Source: Anthostomella pinea
Lineage: Eukaryota; Ascomycota; Sordariomycetes; Xylariales; Xylariaceae
Reading direction: 5' to 3'
Assembly (NCBI GenBank): GCA_963556695.1
Contig: CAUWAG010000003.1
Coordinates: 2,480,001-2,544,000 of the forward strand
Length of the DNA stretch: 64,000 nucleotides
Position 1 is the first letter of the stretch, and every line of letters begins with the position of its first letter. Position numbers and translations under genes: made by a program. The notes below the pieces were generated by a model. It was not told where the DNA came from. It did not search any database and worked only from the letters and a program-made list of their open reading frames with translations. This document shows, in pieces, positions 1 to 11,700 of this stretch.

Positions 1-297
1 AGCAGAGCCCAGTAATGTTGAATAGTTATTTCGTATTTATAAGGGCGACACGAATGTTGTCAAACTGGGGTACGTATGTACTGTACAGCGCACATAGACC
101 GAAAAAAGCAACAAAGCCGGCCAACCAATCGACTGATGCAATCCCTGAACGCCATCGAGCAATCTTGCGCGCCCTCTCGTTTACCCAAGCAATCCCATAG
201 GTACCCAGTCAGCCAAATAATATGCACTTGTTTGTCCATTTTATCCACACATCAGCGAGGAGGGGTTTGAAGCCAGCTGGTCAATTCGTGCTTGCCA

Positions 298-1134
298 CTA
301 TAGAAACTGCTTCTCGAACTCCCTGAACAGCTTGGGGCTGATCTCGTCGCTGCTTAGGCCGCTGACCTCCCACAAGACGCCCTTGCGAGCATAGTGTTCG
401 AGCAGAGGCTCGGAGGTCTCCTGGAACTTGCGGAAGCGGGCCTTGTACACCTCCTCACCGTCGTCGGAGCGCTGAACGAGGGGTTCACCGGTGACGTCGT
501 CACGACCCGGAACACGCGGCGGGTGAAAACCAGTGTTGTAGACCCGTCCCGACGGCTCGTGCACCCAACGTGATGCGATCCGCGACATGATCACGTCGAA
601 GGGCGTCTGGATAGACACGGCCCAGTTGATGGGCACGATGTCGTCGAGGCGCTCAGCCTGCGGGGCTGTACGCGGGAAGCCGTCAAGGAGGAAGGAAGCG
701 GAGGGGTCGTCGGATGCGGTGGTGGAAAGGTGGGCGTCCGCGTGCGGGTTCATTTCCAGGCTGGACATGAAGGCGTCGACACCCTGGACAGCCGCTGCAG
801 TAGCAGAGCCATCGAATGTCTCACTCGGAGTAGCGGCTGACGACGACGATAGCGTCATGACGTTCGGTCGGCCGCTCGACAGCCAGCCGCGCTGGCCGAG
901 CTCATTGGTGATGAGTCGCAGGATGAGGTCGTCGGAGACGAGGCCACCGGTCTTCATGGTGCCCTCGACCTTGATGCCGAGCGGGGTGCGATTCTTGACA
1001 TTGTGACGCAGCAGGTCGCCGGACGAGATAGCGGACAGCTGGGGGAAGCGCGCAAGGAGGCGCTCGGACTGGGTGCCCTTGCCTACTCCCGGGGCGCCGA
1101 CGAGGATCACGCGGGCCGCTCGGCGGAGGCGCAT
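298..1134 (-). CDS. ADK2: Mitochondrial-type adenylate kinase (GTP:AMP phosphotransferase, AK3/ADK2 class)
   Basis: Single-exon gene of 278 aa starting at an ATG. The P-loop GAPGVGKGTQ is at residues 13-22, followed by an NMP-binding region (SSGDLLRHNV), the DGFPRT motif near residue 151, and a long LID beginning WVHEPSGRVYN near 190. That LID sequence is the long-form signature of AK2/AK3-type kinases. The enzyme transfers phosphate from a nucleoside triphosphate to AMP; yeast Adk2 does so in the mitochondrial matrix with GTP preferred. No long presequence precedes the P-loop, only about 10 basic residues, as in yeast Adk2. Residues about 86-146 form a Ser/Ala-rich insert between the NMP region and DGFPRT. 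It has no clear splice signals, so I read it as coding. Family certain; compartment and GTP preference inferred. Confidence 0.93.
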   Translation of the reverse strand: MRLRRAARVILVGAPGVGKGTQSERLLARFPQLSAISSGDLLRHNVKNRTPLGIKVEGTMKTGGLVSDDLILRLITNELGQRGWLSSGRPNVMTLSSSSAATPSETFDGSATAAAVQGVDAFMSSLEMNPHADAHLSTTASDDPSASFLLDGFPRTAPQAERLDDIVPINWAVSIQTPFDVIMSRIASRWVHEPSGRVYNTGFHPPRVPGRDDVTGEPLVQRSDDGEEVYKARFRKFQETSEPLLEHYARKGVLWEVSGLSSDEISPKLFREFEKQFL

Positions 1135-3012
1135 ATTACCCAGGACGGGTTCGGAATCGGGAGGCTACGGAATGCGGGTAGGGAGTTGTCGGCTCAAGGA
1201 AGCGGGCGGGAAGCAGGTCTCGGGTGGACGCTCGAGATGTGATCTTTGTGTAACGCGGCGGGTGGGTCTAGACTCCAAGCTGGTCTCGCCTGCAACGGTG
1301 GGATTGAGATAGACGAGGCGACAATGTGACGATGCGACGATGCAGGGCGGCAATTGGCGAAGGCGGCGGAGGTAGGTTTGGGGGCCTGTATGGCGTCACT
1401 TCACGAATCGATAGGGGTAGACCCAGCTTGGATCCCGATGCGCTGTTAGACGAAGTCCATGGCGGCGAAGAAGATCCTGATAGAAGTTCAATAGAACGAT
1501 ATAATGATGATGAGAATGGAAACAATGCGAGCGGGATGACAGCCCTCGGTGGTTGCGCTCTAGAAGGGGAGTGTGGGGGAATTGATGCGCCCAAACTCTC
1601 ACCAAAATGCAAAAGGTTGAGAAGCAGAGAAGGCACAGCGAGTCCGCCAACTCCCCACATGCAAGTCCGACGAGTCACGACATATCCCCGGGAGCTAACC
1701 AGCCTAGGGTAAGCTCGATTCACCGGCGATGCACCCCACCGTCCGCCATTGCCGCCAAGACTCCGAGACGCTCTTTCGCAAATCCGAGACAGCGGGTAGG
1801 AGTCGAATACTTGCATGGTACTCACATGGTGGAGGGTGATGACATCTAGAGCATGCAGTGTATCCGCATTCCGTATCTGAAATCATGACAATTGAGTCCA
1901 TCTGCCATTGAACGTCCAGCGGCTTTCTACTGTCTACTGTAGTCGTCGCAGCGTCATAAACAGTAGGAGATACCGAGGTTGGCGGTTTCAGAAATTCAGA
2001 TGTTATAACCCATAAGGCTGCCTTCCCCGCAACCTACAAATGCTACTGTACATTGCCGTCCGTGCGACACGTGCAGCACAAGAGAGCCGATGGTCACAAA
2101 ACTCCCATCGCTGTCACTACTTATGGACGACCATAGAATGTTATTGACATCGACCACAGACGGCTTTTCTTGCCTCATTCATCCCAAGGCAAATGATGAT
2201 GGAATGCCTTCTAGACTGGTTGACCTATGGATTCTGAGATAGACTGCGCTGGCCATCATCGGGCACGTACGGAAGAGGACTCGAATGGACTCAACACCGT
2301 TAATTGGAAAGGAGGCATGGAACACACCCATAGAACATGTAAAGCGCTGATCACAAGATCAAGACGCTGCCCCTGAGTTGCCCTCCATATCCGAGACCCT
2401 GGATCAACTATAGAATGCCTAAAGAGGCGGACGCCTTGACGATTTCTGAGGTTGGGTTTTGGTTAGTTGAGACTACGGGTGAGCGCGCGCACCTGCGAGG
2501 CAGACCCTCATGCTATTGTCGTGGTGTTCTCGACCCAGATCGACTGTTCGGGACTAGAACAAGGTCAACAATCCTTCAATGTGTTTGTCGTATGCGGTAT
2601 GGTATTCGCTTCTTCCATCGATACCACTTCGCTTCTTCCAAGAGCTGGACTCCCATGCTGCTATGGAAGATAGGTCTCGGGTGGATGGTTCCGTGACTGA
2701 TTCTGCGATACCGGCAAGTCGTCATCACATATTCGCCAGTCTCTTTCCTTGCACTTCAAACTCGGGGACTCCCAGTATGAGGGGAATCGTTCGTTCTGCA
2801 GGCCGTCCTATACCGGCCGATGAGTAGTTCAATAGTACACGCAATATATCCTGTCCTGGGTCCACGAAGAACTGCAAATAGTACAAGTCTTTCGAGTCTC
2901 GAATCCTAGATCCGCGTATTGTACACTCCCACTGCCTCGACAGCCTCACCACGAAGGCTCAAAGCCAATCGCTCTCTCTCTATGTCAAACAGATTGTAAC
3001 GCTTGCTCCCTG
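1135..3012. other. Intergenic stretch, no gene recognised
   Basis: This lies between the adenylate kinase start and the TIM10 stop, both on the minus strand. A 185-codon open frame at 1268-1825 (-) has no recognisable domain and a composition like its surroundings. No RNA gene or long repeat was seen. It presumably holds the adenylate kinase promoter. Confidence 0.6.
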
Positions 3013-3430
3013 CTAACCACCAAACCCGAAACCACCGCCGCTCCCTCTTTGTTGCGACTCCTGCTGCAGGTGCTCGGAGACCTTCATGTGGACGTCGAAG
3101 AACTTGGCCGCGCACCGGTCGAGGCAGACGCTCTCGCCCTTGTTGAGATCGGCTTCCCGGTAATCGTTGGGGACGCACTTCTTGGCGCAGGCTTTTGTCA
3201 GGCTGCACGGGCGTTTGTCAGCGAAGCACTTGGTTTGTGGGAAGGCAGAGCAGTATGCCTTGCATCCACAAGTGGCGCGCAGATGTCTTGGTCTTGGGCG
3301 CCCTGGGCTTGGAGGGACGAGGCAGGACTTACCGGTTGTGCATCTCTGTCAGGAGCTTCATCTCGGCCTCGACGGCGGCGATCTTCTCGGCCGACGAGGG
3401 CTGGGGTCTTCCGAAGCCCATGAACGACAT
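3013..3430 (-). CDS. TIM10: Mitochondrial inner-membrane translocase chaperone Tim10
   Basis: Two-exon gene on the minus strand: exon 1 3430-3333, intron 3332-3203 (GTAAGT...GTGCAG), exon 2 3202-3013. The joined frame is 95 aa plus stop. It begins [19 protein letters not shown] and carries the twin CX3C motif of small Tim proteins (CAKKC and CLDRC), with the Tim10 stretch [10 protein letters not shown] between the two helices. Tim10 pairs with Tim9 in the intermembrane-space hexamer that escorts carrier proteins and beta-barrel precursors across that space. The tail is Gly-rich ([10 protein letters not shown]). The splice is fixed because the exon halves meet in phase as MHN-R-LTKAC, matching the family. 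It is divergent from the LysRS gene. Confidence 0.95.
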
Positions 3431-3968
3431 GTTGGTCTATTGTGGTGTGTTGTGGTGGAAAATGATATTGTCTTGTTGGGTTTTTCGTCTGGTCGAGGGT
3501 TCCAAAATTGATGCAGACGGGAGCTTGAGCCTTGAAGATCCATTCGAAGCTATGCAGAAAGCTCGGGAGCTGCAGCTCGGGTCACTGCCGTACTCGGAAG
3601 GCGGTGTGTGGATCATAGTTGTACCGGCCAAAAGCGGTGTGGCAGAAAAAGTTCCCCAGTCCCCTCCTGGGGCCGTCTGAACTTTCCAATTGAAGTGCTG
3701 TGTGAACAATGTGCAAACATCGCACAACTTGGTCGCTTCTCTCTCTTCTCCTACAGTGAGATGCCTCACCTAAGGGTAAGTCATGATCTTTTTCTTTCTC
3801 CCCAATTAGCAGTTGTAATGATGATATCGCTTGACATTAGAACCGTTGCGACTGACACCACTCTGTGGTGCTTGATCTCAATTAGCCAGCTTATCTGAAC
3901 CTGAATCACTCCCCTCCCCTTTATTTGTCTAGCACTCGATTCGCCGTGGCAGCTGACATGCTAAAAGT
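3431..3968. promoter_or_regulatory. Shared intergenic region between divergent TIM10 and MSK1
   Basis: 538 bp separates the two start codons and must hold both promoters. A pyrimidine-rich tract (ctcccctcccctttatttg) sits about 40 bp before the LysRS start, typical of fungal promoters and leaders. No specific factor site could be assigned. Confidence 0.5.
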
Positions 3969-5774
3969 ATGGCAATGAGTAGCAAACAATGTCTTCGGTT
4001 TCTGCGGCCTTCCCTCCGCGATCCTCGCCCGGCTAAGAAGGCGGCCTTCACTCGGTTTTCTTCTGCCGCTTACCACAATTTGGTTCGAACAAATTGGCCA
4101 TGTGTTTCTTCGAGAGGCATCGCGCCGCGGAATAGGAGTCTATCGACTTCTGCGTCTAGAACATCGTCAGATGGTCAGGCTGGAGCGGCGCAAGATGGGT
4201 TGAAGACCTCCGCTCGGCGCCCCTCCACGGTCGAAAACCGAGTGCAGAAGCTCAGAGAATACAATGCGCTCAGATACCCGAGGCTGGATGATCGGGTGAA
4301 CCGCATGAGCATACCGGCGTTCCGAAAGACCTATCAAGATCACCAAGGGTCTACACCAGCGCCAGACGAAGTCACTTTGGAGGGAAGGATCATGTCCGTT
4401 AGACGGGCAGGGTCCAAGCTAGCCTTCGTAGACGTCAAGGGCGGATATGAGCAGGTTCAGATCATGATCGGTCTGGCCTCGCTCTCTTCATCTGAACTGG
4501 GCAGTCATGAGTTCAAAGAAGCTCTTCATCCATTTCGTCGTGGTGATATCATTTCAGCCAAGGGCAAGGCTGTCCGAACCCAGATGGGCGAGCTGTCATT
4601 ACGTGCGACTGAGATTCCCAAGCTGCTGAGCCCGGGTCTGGCACCACTTCCCGAGAAACTCATCAACGAGGAGACTATAATTATGAACAGGCACGTCGAT
4701 CTCCTCATCAACCAGCGAACCTCAGACGTCCTTCGGCTTCGCTCGCACATCATAAAGTCTCTGCGCGATTACTTTCACGAGCAAGATTTCTTAGAGGTTC
4801 AGACACCCATCATGTCTGACTTTGCAGGCGGTGCCACTGCTCGGCCGTTCTTGACATCAGCTACCGAATTCCCTGAGAAGAGTTTAGCATTGCGGATAGC
4901 TCCCGAGTTGTGGCTCAAACGCCTGGTCGTCGGTGGCAATGACAAGGTCTTCGAAATTGGGCCGGCCTTTCGAAATGAAGGTCTCGACACCACGCATAAT
5001 CCAGAGTTCACTATGTGCGAATTTTACTCCGCCTATTCTAACCTTTCAGAGTTGATATCAATTACTGAAGATCTCATCATGCGCCTATTCCGCAATGCCG
5101 ACCGTCTTGTGCAGAGTCAACTCTGGTCCCTGGACAGGGAGAGGATTTTGTTACCAGAAGGCCCGTGGAAGCAGGTTGAATTCGTTCCCGCTTTGGAGAA
5201 TGCTCTCGGCTTCCAAGTTCCGGACTTGTCAGACCCAGATGCATTGAGCAAGCTCAGCACCCTGGTTTCCGAACGAACAAAGTTGACCGTGCTTCCCGAG
5301 TTGACCCTGAGCAAGCTGCTGGATCAGCTTGCTGGAGAATATCTCGAGGTGTCGTCTCTCGAGCAGCCACTTTTCATCATCCATCACCCGGCCTGCATGT
5401 CCCCGCTGTCCAAGTCCTTTACCTGCCCCAAGACCAGTCAGCTCGTTTCCGCACGCGCTGAGCTCTTCATCGGAGGTCGCGAAATCGCCAACATGTATGA
5501 AGAGGAGAATGACCCATTCGAGCAGCGACGCAAGTTTGAGCTGCAACTGCAGTCGCGCGGCAGCAACGCGGCGAATGATGACGAAGGACCGGCTGAGGTG
5601 GACGAAAGTTACATCCAAGCCCTGGAGCATGGCCTGCCCCCCACAGGTGGTTGGGGCTGTGGTGTCGACAGGCTGGTGATGCTCCTCTCGGGCGCACCGA
5701 GAATCAGCGATACCCTCAGCTTCGGAAACCTCAGAAATGTTGTCTCACTCTCCCAAGCGGTCAAGAACACTTGA
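3969..5774 (+). CDS. MSK1: Mitochondrial lysyl-tRNA synthetase
   Basis: Single-exon gene, 601 aa, starting at ATG 3969; a second ATG lies two codons downstream. The first ~85 residues are rich in Arg, Ser and Ala and poor in acidic residues, fitting a mitochondrial presequence. An OB-fold anticodon-binding domain follows from about residue 135 (VTLEGRIMSVRRAGSKLAFV). The class II catalytic core comes next: motif 1 region ending VQTPIMS, motif 2 FEIGPAFRNEG near 328, and motif 3 GGWGCGVDRLVML near 560. NPEFTMCEFY is characteristic of LysRS rather than AspRS/AsnRS. It charges mitochondrial tRNA-Lys. The gene is divergent from TIM10 and convergent with the TPR gene. Nothing looks broken. Confidence 0.95.
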   Translation: MAMSSKQCLRFLRPSLRDPRPAKKAAFTRFSSAAYHNLVRTNWPCVSSRGIAPRNRSLSTSASRTSSDGQAGAAQDGLKTSARRPSTVENRVQKLREYNALRYPRLDDRVNRMSIPAFRKTYQDHQGSTPAPDEVTLEGRIMSVRRAGSKLAFVDVKGGYEQVQIMIGLASLSSSELGSHEFKEALHPFRRGDIISAKGKAVRTQMGELSLRATEIPKLLSPGLAPLPEKLINEETIIMNRHVDLLINQRTSDVLRLRSHIIKSLRDYFHEQDFLEVQTPIMSDFAGGATARPFLTSATEFPEKSLALRIAPELWLKRLVVGGNDKVFEIGPAFRNEGLDTTHNPEFTMCEFYSAYSNLSELISITEDLIMRLFRNADRLVQSQLWSLDRERILLPEGPWKQVEFVPALENALGFQVPDLSDPDALSKLSTLVSERTKLTVLPELTLSKLLDQLAGEYLEVSSLEQPLFIIHHPACMSPLSKSFTCPKTSQLVSARAELFIGGREIANMYEEENDPFEQRRKFELQLQSRGSNAANDDEGPAEVDESYIQALEHGLPPTGGWGCGVDRLVMLLSGAPRISDTLSFGNLRNVVSLSQAVKNT

Positions 5775-5995
5775 GGCCGTTCCTGCCGCCTAAACCCTGT
5801 ACGATATAGATAGAGATGGATGATACCCCCTTGATGTAGAACGCGCCCTCAATGTGGCATTGTACATCAACATGGATACCCGTGCTTGCCAGTGTCTCTT
5901 CCTGACTCCCTGTTGTCTGAGCCTTTCAGATGTATGACAAACTCGCATCAGATAGCCGACGCACGTCTGAATGCAGATAACCACGCCTAAGTCGC

Positions 5996-8775
5996 TCATC
6001 CCAACAACTTACTCTGCCGTTCCAAGAACAGAACCTTCGGACGGTCCTCCTTGTAAGTCAGCAGCTTATTCTCCAAACCCAAGTCTTCGCGCTCAGGCGC
6101 CCTCTTCAGTATCCATTTCCCGTTGCGATCGTGATCGTCGCGGACTTGCTCGTACCACAGATGCAGCCCGTAAGACTTTCGGAGTGTCTGCGCCATGATG
6201 GCCTCCACGCAGCACCAGCCCCGCTCGTAGTACTGGTCGTCTGCGAGGGTGATGATGGCGTCGCATTGGGTGATGATCATGGGGAGGGCGGCGACGCCGG
6301 CGTCGGGGTTGTCTTGGTTTACGCATGCGAAGTCCTGACGATTACCCAAAGTTAGAGTTGGGTGAGGGACGAGAGGATTTGCTTTTGGTAGGTAAGGTGG
6401 GTATGTAGGTTACTTACCATCCAGATCCCCAACGTCGTTCTGTCAACAGAGGGGTGCGACAGAAGAAAATCCTCGACTGCGCCTATCATGCGCCGGTACT
6501 GCGTGTGGTGTTCATCATCGGGTGATCGTGCACGAGGCGCTCTGTTGATCCATCGGTACGAGAAGAATACGATGTATGTGACGGGCATGTTGTGCGACAT
6601 TGCCGCGTATTCATGTGCCAGTCCGTCGCTAGACCGCGGAAGCTTTCCGAACTCCGCAAAGTCGATGTAGCGCATGACTTTGAGCGCGTCGAACATGTTT
6701 CGTTTCGCCTGGTTGGCCGAGAGCTCACGTACGTAGGCTTCTCGGATGTCGCGCAGGGTGTCGCCCTTCCCTCTCAGCAGCACGGCGCGGATCTTCTCCT
6801 GAAATAGCTCCCGGTACCCCTTCCGGAGTCGGGAGTCGGCTTAGCGCTGCGCCATATCCTGCACCATGTTGTTGTTGGCGAGCCCCTCCAGGACGATCAT
6901 TTCGGTCTCTTTGTCGCCGTTGAACACCGCGTGGTCGAGGGCTGTGTAGCTCTGGTCGTCGACGAGGTCGAATTTCGCGTTGGCCTTGACCAGCTCTCTC
7001 AGATATCCGCGGTTCTCGTCCGAGGGTTCCTTGCAGAAGGCGATGGCTGGTGTGCATGTCCCTTGGGCGTCGTCGTTGAAGAAGCCCAGTGCCTCTGCCT
7101 GTTGGCCGTTTAACAGCAGCGCTCGTCCGTGGAAGAAGCGCGACATGGCCTTGAGTGTGGAGTCCTCGGACGCGTTCGCTATCGTCAGGGCTGCTCGCGA
7201 CGTTTCTATCGCTTCTTGTTTGCGGTCCTGGCTGTAGTAGCAGAGTGAGAGACGGGAGAGGCCGATGGACTCCCAAGTGTTGAACTTCTTCAGCCAGCGA
7301 TCGTCTTCATTGGATCTTGGCGGGTGGATGGCTTCCATTAGTTGTTGGGCGCGTCGCACTCGCTCGAGGAGTTGCTGTGTAGCGAGGTCAAAATTGGACA
7401 ACTGATAATTGACCATTCCCAAGTTCCCGACGGCGCGGCACGTTTCGCGGTCAAATTCGAGATGCTTCGCGGTGACATACTGCTTTTCGAAGGCATCTGA
7501 TGCGTCTCCTAGGCGGTTCATATGACGGTAGATGACACCTAGCTCACCGGCCAGTTCAACCTGACTTAAACCAGGTTTCATCTCTTGTATCGCTTCTTCT
7601 AAGAAGGCTATGGCCTCGTCGTACCTGCCGATTCGCCTGTAGGTATTCCCGAGCTCGCCGAGGACAATAGCCCTACTTCCCGCTGGATTGGGAAACGAGT
7701 CGCTACCGCACATCGTAAGGGCCCTGGCGAAGCAGTGCAGAGCGGCCTCATAATCCGTGCGGTGAGCATGTTTCTGCCCCTCTTCGACCAAGACTCCCCA
7801 CGCACGGACAGCATCGACCATGCGCGCAAGTGCCGAAGGAGTAGTCCCAGCGACCTCGCGAAGCTGCGAGAACGAATCGCCGTTCTTTGGACCCAAGACA
7901 CCTGCATCTTTGACAAACCCGCGCCGGGCATCGAAGTAGAACAGAGTGGCATGGAAGGCATCAGGCGCAACCTGGCTCCTGTGGAACGCAGCTGCTGGGA
8001 TCGAATATGTCATATTCCGCGTATGCGGCGCGGAGGCGGTGTGTCTCGCGCGGAATAGCTTCCCCGTGTTCTTGATCACCGAGTACTTCTGCTGCGTCTT
8101 GTATGCCGCGCTTTGAGACGCGCCGTCGCTCCACTCGAGAGCGTATTCGGCATGAGTTGCCTCGTCATCGCTCGCCGGTTCGACGCTGTACGAATGGTCT
8201 GTCCCTTCGCCAGCGAGGACCCAACTCTCGGCAAAGGGTTGGTGCGAGTGGAGAGTCAGGTCTGGGTTTCCTCGGTTTCCGTCTGGCAGCCAGACGTGCA
8301 ATCGGAAAAGCTCATCGATGTTGCCGTCTCTTATTAGGCTACAGAGCGGCACGGACAGGAACCCCTGAGCGCTGCGGGAGGCAGTTAATCTGCCCCCACT
8401 CAACTCGGTGGATGTCATGGCTGCTTTGATGAGAGCCCAGCATTGCGTGATATCTTCTGGGGTAGCCGCATCATTATGCCGACAGGCTTCGCGGAGAAAA
8501 GAGATGGCAAGCGTTATGTTGGCAAGGTGTCGTAAATCTCCATCAAGCCCAGCGGATAGTGCTGCTTTCCAATCAAGAAAGGACAGGCCTTGACAGGGTG
8601 GTGAGCTGGGCTCCGAAATAGAGCCAACATCGCGCGATGGGGCTTCCCGAGAGTGTATGAAGCGCACGATGAGATCCTTCTTAGCCTCACCAGTCTTTGT
8701 TGCTACTGCAACGCCTTCGAAAACTCTGATGAGAACGGAGTGTGATATAACGTTATCCAAGGGTGGTTGATCCAT
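5996..8775 (-). CDS. TPR/ankyrin protein with C-terminal TIR/HET-like domain; one in-frame stop
   Basis: Exon 1 runs 8775-6418, intron 6417-6335 (ATG|gtaagt ... cgtcag|GACTTC), exon 2 6334-5996. The start is the first ATG in frame (MDQPPLDNV). The frame is 899 codons but contains TAA at 6843-6841 (codon 645). TPR-like helices span about residues 325-550 (for example YRRIGRYDEAIAFLEEAI) and an ankyrin-like segment lies near 605 (YTALDHAVFNGDKE). Beyond the stop, in the same frame, come LRKGYRELFQEK and then a domain with FFSYRW, WMDFACVNQD across the splice, a CDAIITL segment and RGWCCVEAIM, resembling TIR and HET domains. Possible readings are a nonsense mutation, or a 45-nt intron starting at 6864 (gtgcag...gctaag...ggaag) that would remove the stop in phase. 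With the stop, a 644-aa protein without the TIR-like domain results. A role in recognition or immunity is inferred, not shown. Confidence 0.7.
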
Positions 8776-11700
8776 GGTGAGAATATTGATATTGGCACCT
8801 TGACTTCGTTCAGGATCGTCATGGGACAATAATGTGGTGGTATAGCACTACTTGATCGCACCTTGCTTTCTGGAAATAGGAGGGGATTCTGTAGGTATTG
8901 TGGTGAGTAATCCGCTCTCGGCATGCAGGAGTACCAGCACCATCTATTGGTCAAACGTGAGGGGACACCACAACATCCTCGGTCCCGTGTCTCGCCTCCT
9001 GCGCCATGGGCCGGGGTCCACCTACTTAAGCCTGCTGGGCAGCAAGATTTTCACCCCTGTCCTGGATGTTGATGGCTATTCTTACCGTTTTCGGAAGTTG
9101 GAAGTGCAAGTCGTGTTCCGTGCTCTTCACAATCATCCTGGGTGAGGAGAGTGTCCAACTTGCGCTACTCTTGACGGATTTACGGCAAGACTATCGCGGG
9201 TCGTTATATTCGAAGCCAAATATGGCAAAGACCAAGTGCAGCGGACCCTCAGCTGTGGCGAGACTGACGTGAGGGCTTGGAAGCTCCTGTTGGCCAATAC
9301 CTCTGTTCTCTACGACTTGAATCACCCGTGTCTCGTTCAATCTGACGGGGACACGTTCATTGCCACCGCTGCTCGCACAGAGGATGATCAGAGACGGCGT
9401 CAGGTCATCGGCATATCGTGGGAAGAGGGCACTGCAGGAGCATGACGTACTTCGGAAGAGGGCCAAACAGATAGGGGTGGTCGCCTCTGGCATTGGCGTT
9501 TCCCGCCCGCTTCTGCTGTACTGGGTGCTGACATCAAGTCTGGTTAGCATTATCAATATAATACAGATGGTCACAAACACACGGCGACGGCTTTAACTCA
9601 GTCGGTGTACACATCCTGAATTAAGAAACCTTCTCATCCCAGGAAGGCCTTGCTGTGTTCGTGACACCTCCAACGACACCTCCTTACGATGTCCTCACCA
9701 GTGCCCCAAACCCAACTCCTCCTTCGGGCGACAACCAAGCCACCCGGTGCGCTTGCAGTTGAACAAATCACCTGCTGAGAACAGTATCAAGTCGCGGACC
9801 CGAGAACCCGCAGATCAGTCATCGTCGGCAGTGATATGCTATGAGCTCCGGCTCATGAAGAGCTGGACGTGGCCGACCCTAATCAGCCTCACATGTCTGC
9901 TGCAACTTGACGAGGCCTCATACCTACAGAAGTGCAGGACAAGGATAGGTAGTAGATATACAGTGTATTCATAGCCTCGGTGTAAGTTTCGGCCTCTCGA
10001 ACGGGACGGAACAGATCATCGCGGTGTGAAGTTTGTGCTTACCCCTATTCGACGGCTCGGAGTCAATCGACATGATGCAATCTTGAAGTAAAGCATAGCT
10101 CAAGTGAGACGATACCGGCTTTTCTTCTCGAACATGAACGAAGAAAACCTATTGCATCATTAGTAGCTGCCCGTAGACTAGAACGACTTACCCGGTCATG
10201 GTGTTAGGCCCGTCTAGGGGCATCTGCATCCAAGTCGCCACAGCCAACGCCAGCACCACCCGCCATCATGCATCCATCAATACACAAGCCTCACAAGCAA
10301 ATCTACAGAAGAATCATCACATGTCACAGCAAAGAAGAAGCCAGCAAAGTTTTTGGGCCCCCCCGAAGAGGAATAGAAGATTTTATTATGAGTACTGTAA
10401 TCCTACACCCTCCATCCTGACCATGATCCGCGCCGAAAGCAAACCTCATATGTTGGTAGGAGCAGAGAGAAAAAGCAACCGCAGAAATCAACTCCCATGT
10501 CGCGTCGTCACCTGTGGCTCGGAAACCAGCAATGGGAAAACTGACGTGCCCGCCCAACCTCCATGCACGTTTGCGAATTTGTGTGTCTCGTCTGCGATCG
10601 CGAGAAGAAAGAATCAGATATCGCAGTTGAGAAACAGACTGGGCCGGTTTCATTGTCGAGTGCACTGTATTGCGTGACTCAGTGGAACACCGGTGTCATG
10701 TTCTCCTGCGAATGAAAGCCGAAAGATGAAAGCAGCGCAAGGAGAAAGCAACGCGAGGAAAAACTCAAGGAAAAACTGTAAAGCGCAAATGTTGTTGGTG
10801 GGTGTTCTTGTCGTGTCTCGTGGAGGAATAGGTACCGTGTCAAAGAGAGGAAATCTCAATGCTGTCGGAAAAGCAGGTGTGGCATGATCCAATAGAGGAG
10901 GATCAGTATAGAGCCAACCATCGGCTGCGTACTCGGCTTCACAAGACATATATCTGCCAAGGCCGTTGCATCGAGCCGGGTATGGGACGGGTATCCAATA
11001 GGGGGAAGTCCCGAACCCTGTATAATGCAATCCTGTCGCAGAAGAGAAGACCCATCGTCGGAATGGCGACCGCAGAGTTCGAATCCGTGAACAGTGTCCG
11101 GAAACGAGATATAGGTATGGGGTGGATGGACTCTGTAGACGAGTACCAAACCATGCGGTGCCGACCGTGACTAGAAGGACTAGAGGTGCAAACGGGTGAC
11201 GAGGTAGTGACTGTATCTCAAAGTAGGGGAGGTGTTCGTAGTCAGAATGTTGTCGATCGAGAGGCGTCGTGTCGATCCGAGGACCAGAGTCCAACGAGGT
11301 AGAGAGTTGTCGTGGTTTCGTATGTGTGAAGAAATGTCGTACCGAGAGAGAAATGCCGAAGGGAAAACCGCAGAGAACACCGAAGGAAAAACCGAAGGAA
11401 AAACCGAAGGAAAGCCGAACATAGGAAAAAGAAAAGGTTTCCGTGAAAGAAATCAACGCCACGCGCCGCCAGAACCGGGTATCGTCAATGCTGTTCCTTC
11501 CCCGATGTGCAACCGTATGCCTAAAGAAATCAAAGATCCTTTGCGCCGGACCCTATATGAGACTGTCTCGTGATCTGACCATTCCGTGTGTGAGATACTA
11601 GCGCACAGGGGCGTACTGGTACTGGTGTCATGAATGTCAAGTCGCATATGACAAGAGTCGGGGTTCCGTCAAGGCGAATCGCGCAGTGTCCACAGACTGA

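Noticed and set aside
11078..11098. tRNA B-box-like sequence gagttcgaatccg
   Set aside because: No matching A box, acceptor stem or anticodon arm could be drawn around it.
10650..11462. 270-codon open frame (-)
   Set aside because: It starts at GTG, has no ATG until far in, no domain, and part of its length comes from a 12-bp repeat read as FGFS codons.
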